Part shown: positions 1 through 9,467 of the stretch, piece by piece
How the letters are laid out: every line of letters begins with the position of its first letter
Numbering within the stretch: position 1 is the first letter of the stretch
The notes under the pieces: model-generated
The model's database searches: none
What the model saw: the letters and a program-made list of their open reading frames with translations, nothing else
What the model was told of the DNA's origin: nothing
Translations under genes and position numbers: made by a program
Assembly: GCA_015143295.1 (NCBI GenBank)
Contig: CM026565.1
Span: 33,798,052 to 33,862,051 of the forward strand
Reading direction: 5' to 3'
Length of the DNA: 64,000 nt
Source: Tetracentron sinense
Taxonomy: Eukaryota; Streptophyta; Magnoliopsida; Trochodendrales; Trochodendraceae

Positions 1-630
1 TTTGTATCCCATTATAATAGTAAATATAAAAACAAGAAGAGTTACATTTTGGATGAAAATAAAAATTGAAACATGATTACTGTTTAATATGCCTTGGAGT
101 ACCATAGGGCATCCGTTAATTTTAAGAAGCTGACATTTTGACATTTTTTGTTCCACTAAAATTGTGCTGAGAAGATTATTGAAACCGGTTTCTAAAAATT
201 GTCCTTTCTATTACAAGAGAGTGAAAAATTGTTCTAGAGGATCAATGCCAACAGTGCCATAGTTTAGATGACAACTTATTTCTCTATGGTGAGGTGTTTG
301 GTAACAAGGACACTAGAGGGATTCCTAGAATTCGGGAGGCTCTACTTGAAATCAGTAGTATAACCATGGTTCTCTGAAATTAGGGTTTCCTCCACCCACC
401 AACAACCCCAGCAAACCCCTTGTGCAATGTATGACTCTCTTGGTAAGCCCATCAACACTTAAATGGATGAACAAGCAATGCAAAATCTCTAGCTCCTCCA
501 AATGCATTAGCCAGCCAACCAGATAAAGGCGTGGGTATAAAAATATAAAATTAAAAAAATTAGGGTAAAAAAGAGAGATATTGTCTAGGTATTCTTAGAG
601 TCTAGACTCTATGGGGTTTATGGTGACTTA
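1..630. other. No gene recognised
   Basis: No conserved coding region, RNA gene or clear repeat can be made out. It is AT-rich intergenic DNA ending at the left target-site duplication of the MITE that starts at 631. Confidence 0.4.
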
Positions 631-889
631 GGTGGTGTTTGGTAACACTAATCTAAATAGGTAGAGCTTATTTGAAAATTGAGTTTAGTTAAACTTTAGA
701 TTGTTAAAAGTTAATTGGATGTCTACATCTTTTTGAATTAGAAGTTTTACCTCTACAGTAATAAGGAGAGACGAGCTACTTTTATTATCCAGACAGCCAA
801 TTAACCTTTAACTTAACAATTTAAAGTTCAACTAAACTCAATTTTCAAACAAGCTCTACCTATTTAGATTAGTGTTACCAAAGGCCACC
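631..889. mobile_element. Tourist-like MITE (PIF/Harbinger type)
   Basis: The element is a long imperfect palindrome of 259 bp. The left arm starts GGTGGTGTTTGGTAAC and the right arm ends with its near-complement (GTTACCAAAGGCCACC). The arms stay complementary for about 90 bases (GCTCTACC, AACTAAACTCAATTTTCAAA and so on). It is flanked by TTA on both sides (628-630 and 890-892), the usual target duplication of PIF/Harbinger MITEs. It has no coding capacity. A second, shorter copy with the same termini lies at 59621-59711. Confidence 0.85.
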
Positions 890-1167
890 TTAGAGTAGAA
901 ATACAACTAATATGATCCGAAAACCCAAATTTCTCATCTATGTGGGGGTGAAGGTCAGCCACTGACTTCAGGTCTGCCATCATGATCAACCAAATCCAGT
1001 ATCTTTTCCATGTTCTTTGATATTCATTCTAGTCAATCAATCTGTTGATGTCCTTTCCTTTCTTTTCTTTTCTTTAGGCACAGAAGAATTTCCTAGGCTT
1101 GTGCAGCCCTTCACCTAAAGGGACTTCTAGAACCCAATGCCCCCCTCCTCGTAGGGATGCCCTTAAT

Positions 1168-1269
1168 TAAGGGGGTGGCAATGGGGCCGAGTTAGGAATT
1201 CAAAAACATATTGAGCCTAATCAAAAATCACCAAAATTTAAGCCCAAACCCAGCCCATTTCCACCCCTA
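1168..1269. mobile_element. Short hAT-type MITE
   Basis: A 102 bp element with imperfect terminal inverted repeats: TAAGGGGGTGGCAATGGG at the left, and the complement of TAGGGGTGGAAATGGG at the right. The exact 8-bp duplication CCCTTAAT flanks it at 1160-1167 and 1270-1277, as expected for hAT transposition. It is non-coding, in the 3' flank of the NOXY2-like gene. Confidence 0.75.
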
Positions 1270-1858
1270 CCCTTAATCACCCTTCCATGAAGGTGTCTGC
1301 AATCTAACCATATTAACAACTTTGTCAAAACAGCTAATCAAACACATTTGCGAAAAAGCATCACCTGAACCATAAGCGACAATGTCAAAGAACAAAACAA
1401 AAAATCTACAGTCAAGATCCATTCTTCAAGCTGCATACTTCATAGCTAGGCGCCAATTATATAAGTTAGAAAATAAGAATAAAACCAAAACAAACCAAGG
1501 TATCTTACTCCCAAAACAATCTTTCCCACTTGTGCATGACGACATATTTTACACCAAAAAATTTGGATGTACTGCATTAAGGGTCAATATGAAACTCACA
1601 CTGTCTGACAAAATATAGTGTTAAGCGAAAAAACATTTGTTCTTCAAAACAGTACTCATCTGGTTTCTTGTTGAGCATTAAGAGAGTTTCAGAAAGGAAA
1701 GATACATGGAAGGAACCAAAGTCTCTAAGATACCACAACTCTTCACCAATTCATCTCTTAGGTTTTCAAGGTCGAAGAAGAAAATGTCAAACATGTGTCC
1801 TACTCTTTTATCCAACATAAAATCTGCCAGATGACAAGCCGCCACAAAGGATATAATA

Positions 1859-4800
1859 TCATAAAGGCATTGAGATGCCTGCAACATTGACAAGAGCATA
1901 TATTAGGAGACATGTTAAATGCCATACAAGAACATGAGAATTACACATAAATAGAGTCATTGCCCTTTATTCTTGCTTCGGGGAGTAAGTTACATGTCTA
2001 TGTCCAAGGAACCGCTAAATCCTTCAGTGCATTATTTAGTTATCTTAGTTGTGGACCACAGGCATTGGTTTTATGAATAGATCAAATCATTTTATACCTT
2101 CCTCCCTTCTCTTGATCAGCATTGGCACAAAATTAAGATTACTTAATAGCTTATTGCAAGACCAATTAGGCAACTTGATACAAATTATCAAAGCATTTGT
2201 AATACACACATATAATTGTTGAGTGAATTCTTTCTAAATAGATGAAGAACCCAAGTTGGACACGTGTCAGATTATGACACTATCCGGATTCTCACATGAC
2301 ACTTCTATATTTCATTTTATCTTTCCCCTTACTAACATGGCATTGATTAACACCATCCCTTGGGTATGTGTTCTTTTCCCCATAGAAATTTTCCAGATGA
2401 CAAATATAACATTATTGCACACTCATTTATGTCATTGTCTTGTATATGATACATAAAATAACAAAAGTGTCAATCAAATATAATGATTGTTATTGTATGA
2501 AGAGTAATCATTTTCTTCTACGTCATTTAAATATTCATCTGACTCCATGAGTCCTATTTTTGAAGGTTTTCCGAATGCAATAGTCTATGCTCGGATGAGA
2601 TTCTAAACTCGTACCCGTATATGCAGAGTCATAAGAGTCCAATGTTAGAGCCAATGTGTAGTGTGGTATCTACTTTCACAATAAGGCTTAGCTGAGGCAG
2701 TATGGTATTTAATAAGAATAAAGATGGTAGTTTTCATTTGAGACACATTTCAACAGTCTTTATATACAGTGAACGGAACTAGGTCAAAATATAGGTCAGT
2801 ACAAAAACGCTACTTATAAGCCATACAATGTCTGTCGCACAACTATTGATAAAAAAAAAAAAATGTCTCTTGCACAATTGCTCAGTTACATCAATTGCAA
2901 CTCTATTAAAGATCACGAGATAATGAATGACTTTGGTAATTATCAATTTATATTTAAGAGCTCCATTTGATGCATGGAGCTCAAGAGAAATGAAAATTGT
3001 CAAAATAGGTTGATACAAAATACCTACTCATAAGCCATACAGTTTCTGTAGCACAGTTGCTCAGTTACATCACCCTCTACTCTGTTCAGGGTCCTGATAT
3101 AATTCAATTTTTTGGTAATTAGAAATTTATATTAAAAAGCCCTTTTTTTTTAGGTCGGTAAAGGATAATAGTATAGATTATAGAATCTATAGATCAAAAA
3201 AGAGAAACAGGGAAGTTTACCAAGAGGTGGACAAGGAGAGAGAGAAAACAAGAGCAACAAGAAACCAAAAAGAGAAAAGAAAACAAGGGATACGAAAACA
3301 GGACAAGAAACAAAAAGAAAATACAAAAATTCAACCCAAAGGACTATAATGAGTTGCAAAAAAAGCAATAAATCCCAACTAGTCAAAGTCAGGCCTAATC
3401 GAGCACCAATCAAATAACAGTGAGAATATCAGCAAACAATCTTTCCTATGAGCCCGAGCGGATGTCGAACACCCATCTATTCCTTTTGCCCTAAACGCAC
3501 CAACATATAGCTCTCGGGAGGAACCTCCACAACACTGCCAAGGCCCCATCCACATCCTAAGAAAAACCAATTGGAGAATAAGTCCTTGGCATGATGGGGA
3601 AGACCCACAGCACCCCTAATCGGGTTAGAAAGTACCCCCCCAACACGGGGAGTCAGAGGACAATGAATAAGCAAGTGATCTACAAATTCCTCGAATGCCA
3701 AACACATAAAGCATCTGTTGGCAAGTCTCCAACCCTTGTTCAAAAGGTGATCTAACTTGATAATCTTATCTAGGACTGAACATCAAAGGAAGAAAGAAAT
3801 CTTGAATGAAATACCAAGATTCCACACTGCCATATGAGAGAACGAGAGACGGACTACCACCTAAGGTACAGAAGAAAGATCTCACGGAGAAAGGACCCTT
3901 ACACCCCCAGGCCCATATTCTACAATTACTAGAGCGCGGATCAAGACTCTCGGAGAAGAGGCTACTCAACAGTCTTAAAAAGTTATCAACCTCTCAATCA
4001 TTCAAACCTCTCCTTAACTCGGGAGTCCAAACAATCTCCCCATCACTATGATCGAAGCAGGAAGCCCATGGTTTAAAATTTCGATACATATCGGCCGATA
4101 CCTATCCTGTTTGGAGCTTCCTGGTACACTAGTACGCTGAAAAAAAAACTCCCCCATATCGGGCCATTATGGGCCCAATACGCTCAACATGGGGGAATTT
4201 CAGTTAATTTTTTTATCTCCTTCTATTTACACTAGGATCCACAACACATACATGATAAACACAACTTATATATATATATATCATTTACTTTCAAATGAGT
4301 GGTATAACTTTATTTACATATAAATATCTTAAAGAAATGGTAAGGTGTTTCTCAAATATTAAAATTTCATAAATTTTACTGTATCAAATCATTATCAAAA
4401 CCCAAAAGTTCGGCAAAAAAAAGTCTAATATTTAAGTTTTCAAAAATATTTTCATCTAGAGGGTTAAAAATTCAACTAACAATATAACAATTAAGAATAA
4501 AAAGACTTATATTCAAGCTTATAATTTATGGTTGCAGTTCAATATATTCTTATTTAACTCATTGAATGTAAATTTTAATATCTAGATTGTATTTTATATA
4601 CTTGGCTAAATGACTATTGATTGTATTTTCATACAAATATCAGCATGCACACATTTTTTAACTTGTAAAATTCTTAACTCTCTTATGTATGGTTATAAAT
4701 ATAGGTGCAGACTTTCATTTAGTTTGTTTTTAGCTTATATTTGCATTAAAAGAAATTTTTTGCAAGGTATCCAAGTTTTTACTTGCTTATCCAAGCATTT

Positions 4801-6830
4801 CTTACCGTATCCATCCGATACGATCTGATTCGCCGATATGTATTATGTTTGGATTTACCAATACGACACCCACCCGATACCGATATTTTGAACCACGAGG
4901 AAGCCACCGAACAATTTTTATCCATTACAAGGGTAAACAGATTCTCAAAATCGTGTCCCAACCGGGAGGTGCCACACCATTTTGACAATTAAGTAAGCTA
5001 TTGCTTACTTCTTATTTTAAATTTTTTTTTTTTATAACTTTTCTTAGTAACATAAGTTTGTTTGGATTTTCATTTTTCTAATTATAAATCTTAACAATTG
5101 CATTTTATTTGTCTTATGAGTGGTTCATTCTAATATATTCTATTCTTTTTCAATTGAGTTTGACAATTTATAATAACAGCTATCTGCACCATCTAAATCT
5201 AACAAACCCACAAAGAGCCCTATTTTATAAACAAATCTCAAAAGAACTGACAATTGTCAAACTCAAAACCCAAATATGCATAAAGAAGATGAAGAATAGT
5301 ATGTATCCCCAATCCAATCAGACAAAATAGAAGTATGGTAAAGCCTTCTCTAGTGGAGACGTATGTCTTTAAAAAAAAATTTGAACTAGTAATTTTAAAA
5401 TATATCAAAGGAAAAGGAAAATATTTCCAACTAGTAATGGAAAACTATATCACAGAAAAAGGAGATTTTGAAAAGCCATTCCCCATGTACAAAGACCTCA
5501 AACATGGTTCCTGAAGCATCCTTGGAAAGATCTATACTTCCAATGGAGCTGAAAATTGAGTTTGGATCTTCCTTGTTCCAATAATCCCATATTGGATGGG
5601 TCTCTTCAGCAATGATACTATAATTTCAGAATTTCAGAAAGATATCCATCATTTGTTTTATGTTCATCTGTACAGTGTGATGAAGATGTTGTGCTATGAT
5701 TAATGTGATGCTCACCATCTAGAAGTGTTTTGGATTCCACAAGTTTCCAGTTGACTACAATCTTTCCGATTAATTTAAGCTTTCCAATACGCGCATCTTC
5801 CCTCGAGGGCAAATGTAGAGGATGAAGCAGATTTATTTAGTTATTTTTTCCTCTTTTTTTCAACAAGACGCTATTAACAAAACTGGTTCCTGGCATCTCT
5901 CCTTGTTTCATTATGAGGAAGTACCTCAAAAATTGCCACCAGAAATGTAGAGGTTTTACATGAAATTTGGTTTTAATTCTTCCATCTTCTGGTCAGAAGA
6001 ATCAAATGCACAGAGTTTTTCAAATCTTCTGTTTCTACTCCGAGTTAAGGCTGATCTTAGAACCAAAAAGGGAGAAAAAGAAAAAAAAAAAAACAAAGGA
6101 AAAAAAAATGGCGAACTTCATTCACTTCAGATAACATAAGTTGTTCATCCAAATTCATTAGACACAATCCACATTTCCTGTCATAATCATTGGGCATTTA
6201 AAGATAGAATCACATATAGAAGTGAAAAAAAAAACAATAAATATTTGGACCTTATGAAAATCCAAGTGAGCAAGCGAAACTAATTCCTAATTACATGTTA
6301 AGAAAAAAAAAAGTTGATAATTTTTTCCAATTCTAATCAAGAAAAATGCTGATTCTACATCGATTTTTTTTTAAAAATGGACAAAGTATATGAAAAAATT
6401 AACTTAAAACAAAAAAATCACCTTGAGGAATCATTCCCCAGCTCTGAGATTCCATCGACAGGATCGATTTTAGGCGAGCTGAAGCAATTGCGCTGTGCAA
6501 AGGCATCATCGATCCCAACTCCAATGGTAATCTAACCTCAAAAGAAGAAACAGAAAATATAAATCAACAAACCCTCATTCATTGCAATTCTACCAAACTA
6601 AAGAAAAATAAAAAGAGGAATGCGAATTAAAATATAGGGTAAGATGAAAGAACGACAGTTCAAAGATCTCACCGTGAAATCCCAGAAATTCTCCTCTCTG
6701 AAACAGAAACCTGAGATTCAGAGCTCAATTTGAACGGAGAAACTTTAGGTGAGATTGCTTTTTTATGGAGTTTGAGAGACAGAGATGGTACACGAGCTGA
6801 TAACCTAGAGAGGACTGTTGAAGCAGACAT
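1859..6830 (-). CDS. NOXY2/NFD6-like small mitochondrial protein
   Basis: I read three coding exons on the minus strand: 6830-6673, 6531-6422 and 1878-1859, giving a 95-residue protein. All junctions are GT-AG and keep frame. Residues 1-50 are rich in Ser, Arg and Lys with few acids, fitting a mitochondrial presequence. Exon 2 encodes the highly conserved core (LPLELGSMMPLHSAIASAR followed by SQSWGMIPQG), and exon 3 adds only ISMPL and the stop. This core and tail are typical of the plant NOXY2/NFD6-like family of small mitochondrial proteins; their molecular role is poorly defined. Intron 2 is 4.5 kb and contains a LINE fragment, a hAT element and local duplications. The ATG lies back to back with PEX4. 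The start is the first ATG that keeps the basic N-terminus open. The family call is from memory of the conserved core. Confidence 0.82.
2783..3145. repeat. Local direct duplication, about 220 bp spacing
   Basis: Two diverged copies follow each other. Shared words include TAAGCCATACA, GCACAATTGCTCAGTTACATCA versus GCACAGTTGCTCAGTTACATCA, and TTTGGTAATTA. One copy runs from about 2783 to 2965 and the other from about 3001 to 3145. It lies within intron 2 of the NOXY2-like gene. The LINE tail begins directly after the second copy. Confidence 0.6.
3143..4990 (-). mobile_element. L1-type LINE fragment, 5' truncated, split by a hAT element
   Basis: The minus strand encodes the C-terminal part of a plant LINE reverse-transcriptase polyprotein. 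Visible pieces include a segment with VWAW/FSVRSFF-like spacing near 3770-3970 and the zinc-binding block NKGWRLANRCFMC with a downstream HLLIHC near 3640-3743. The run of T at 3143-3150 is the poly-A tail on the minus strand. The coding sequence is spread over several frames, so it is dead. The segment 4067-4897 is a later hAT insertion. LINE sequence resumes at about 4898 and continues to about 4985. The 5' limit is uncertain. Confidence 0.7.
4067..4897. mobile_element. Non-autonomous hAT element, CGATAC family
   Basis: An 831 bp element inserted into the LINE. Termini are CATGGTTTAAAATTTCG at the left and the complement of CGTGGTTCAAAATATCG at the right, followed inward by repeated CGATAC/CCGATA words. 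The exact 8-bp duplication AGGAAGCC lies at 4059-4066 and 4898-4905. It is AT-rich inside and has no transposase. A relative in the opposite orientation starts at 36944, sharing AAGGTATCCAAG and AAAAGAAATTTTTTGCA-like blocks. Confidence 0.8.
4991..6421. other. Remainder of intron 2 of the NOXY2-like gene
   Basis: AT-rich intron sequence between the LINE fragment and exon 2. There are short open frames (for example on the minus strand at 5618-5812) but none resembles a known domain or has codon structure worth calling. Poly-A tracts near 6080 and 6310 are simple sequence. Confidence 0.45.
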
Positions 6831-7000
6831 TGTAGCTGTAGCGATCTGGTTTTGGGGGTTTTTTCAGGGTTTTATGCTACAAATCGATGCTTGTTTGGAT
6901 ACAAGGTTAAAGTTATCCAATGAAACACTTATCCTGGATAAAGAGAATGAGAAGAGAGAACCGTTTTGACCTAAGAGAAAACAACTTAACTTGTTAGGTC
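6831..7000. promoter_or_regulatory. Divergent promoter, NOXY2-like / PEX4
   Basis: The ATG of the NOXY2-like gene (minus, 6830) and the inferred start of the PEX4 transcript (5' exon ending at 7100) are separated by at most about 170-200 bp. The interval contains TATCCAATGAA, a CCAAT-like box, at about 6915 and no obvious TATA box in either direction. The limits are inferred from the splice donor at 7101 and a leader containing CTAGGGTTTCTC. No experimental start site is visible from sequence. Confidence 0.5.
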
Positions 7001-7486
7001 GCGAGACACTGAATCGGACTGTTCTCAATTCTCATTTCAAAGCTCGATCTAGGGTTTCTCTATTCGTTTTGGGCGAAAATTAAAGAATTTCAATTTTCAG
7101 GTCAGATCTCAGATTTTCATCTCTTTTTGATGTATTTATGCATTTCTGTGATTCTCTTTAGACAGATGTCTTGTTTATGGATTTTATCGTGTAAGAACAC
7201 TCATTTGTGAGAATCTATAGATGTTTATTAGATTTGTTTTCGTTCATGATAAAAGGAGTGCCGAGAACTATTTTCCGGTTTGAAATCGTTTTCTGCGTGT
7301 TTGGGCTGCCGGAAAATTCATTTTCTGCCGGAAATTTTCTTTCCAAAACCCACTTCAAGTTCCTTCTTTAGAATTGGTAGTTTTGTATTTTAAATGTCTA
7401 TGTTTTTCTTCCTTGGGCAAATTATGTATCTTTTTCATACTAATTTTTTAAAATTTTAGTTTTGATGTGATTCTATAGTGTCTAGT

Positions 7487-7646
7487 CTAGGAAGCACGGG
7501 TATGGCGACACTTAGATACGGCGATACGATACGGGTACGGCGATACGGCAGAAATTATGAAAAACAGCTAAGTTTTACCTTAGAGCGCCGTATCCGATAC
7601 GGCGATACGGGTACGTTTCCATTTTCAAAGTATCTGTGCTTCCCAG
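7487..7646. mobile_element. hAT-type MITE, CTRGGAAGCACGG family, in PEX4 leader intron
   Basis: A 160 bp element with termini CTAGGAAGCACGGGTA and the complement of CTGGGAAGCACAGATAC. The interior is almost entirely GATACGG and CCGTATC words facing each other. Flanks are TGTCTAGT (7479-7486) and GGTCTAGT (7647-7654), an 8-bp duplication with one mismatch. It lies in the PEX4 5'UTR intron (7101-7787). A larger relative sits at 40959-41604. Confidence 0.78.
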
Positions 7647-7845
7647 GGTCTAGTTGACACTCAAATAATCTGTTATTAGTGGCGAATTGCATTCGCAGAA
7701 ATGGCTGCATTATTCTAGGAGTTTTTAGAAAACCAAAGCTCTATTTCTATATATTCATCAAAGGTCTATGATTTTCCCACTTTGCAGATCTTGGGTGATT
7801 TCTAATATTGAATTTTGAAGTACACTGAATCACAAGCGGACGAAA

Positions 7846-9431
7846 ATGCAGGTCAGTGACTATACCTACTAGATTACTGTTCTTTATGTGTGAATCTGTG
7901 TTCATGTGCGCATGTTCTCAGTCTCTGTGATGTACGAAATTGTTCACCTTAATAGGTATAAATTGATATTAGTAAGTTAAGACCTTGGTATTTACACCGT
8001 TTAAGTGCAACCTTTTATAACAAAGAAGAAAGTGTCTTTGTTAGCAGAACTTTAACTTAGATTCTGTAAATAGAACCTATTTTAGACACAGCACCGGTTT
8101 ATTTGGGCTGGGATTGCAGCTAACAATAAGGAAGAGTTGGGGGGGAAGGAAAATTCAATTTCTAGAGCCTGATTGTGTTATTGAGATCAACATTCTGTTA
8201 TCGGAATGATGGTACTGATACTTCGAATGTATTGACTATTGAGTTTCTGGACGGAGGCAACAACTATCGTGTTTTGAAGTTAGATGAGTCAAACTGTGCT
8301 CTAAATTGCCTCATGAGTCAGAATCCGGGTGAGTGGATTATGATCGTGAAATTCCAAAATTTGATCATTTATAAACTTAATTAATAAGTGTAGAATTCTC
8401 CTTACTTTCTTTAGTGTGGTCTAGAAATGATAAACACTGTTTCACTACCTTGTTATGAACATGTACGTGTGTATATGTGTATTTAATAATCTATGATGCA
8501 TGCTCTATGTGTATTTAACAAGTATAAGACATAACTTTCGGTATAGGGTAGTTATAGGATGTCAATGTTGTACACTTGCGATCTTTAATTTATTATGTTG
8601 AACAGTTGAACTCTTTTAATATAATTGCCTCATCTTCCAATCCAGCCAGAGTTATACTGTATAATTCGTTTCTATCAGTGACATAGTTGTTAAAGGCATC
8701 ACCTTAGGCGCCTCAGGCGGTCGCCTAGGCGACCAGGCGCTCTGCTGTGCACAGGCGATTGGCTGCCTCAGGCGGTCATTATTAAAAATTGATATATATA
8801 ATATTATTATTGTTTAAGGATGTGAAAATTTATTTTATTTGAATATGATAATTCAGGCGACTGGCTGCCTCAGGCGGTCATTATTAAAAATTGATATATA
8901 TAATATTATTATTGTTTAAGGATGTGAAAATTTATTTTATTTGAATATGATAATTCGGTAAACAAAAATATAGGCTATTTTATATACTTCTAATGTCTTT
9001 TACAATACAATATGTTAGGATTTGTATATCCAACAAAAAAAAGTTTGCAGACAGAAGAAGAAAGAATAGGACCATATAGTCCCTGTTTGTTTTTTTTCTA
9101 AATTATAGCTAGCTCAGGTGGCCTAATAACAAATTAAGAGCCTTTAAATATCCTAAATTCGTTCTCAGACCCATCAAACTCTCATAAACTCATATTTAAA
9201 GGGATTATTTATAATTTAAATAAGTGTATACCCTATAGTTATATATTTTACTTATCAATATTATTTTTGTTACTTATTTTGAGTATAATCGAAAAAAAAA
9301 AAAATGAGAGAAAAATATACGACATCACCCTCTCTTCTTTCTCTCCTGTTCAGTGTCACATTTAACTGTTGAACTATTTTTCTACTTTTTATTTAGTCTT
9401 ATATTCTCCCTCCTCTCCTCTCCCCTCTCCT

Positions 9432-9467
<36 letters not shown>

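Noticed and set aside
1678-1899. 73-codon minus-strand open frame
   Set aside because: It overlaps the last exon of the NOXY2-like gene in another frame, and most of it is that gene's 3'UTR.
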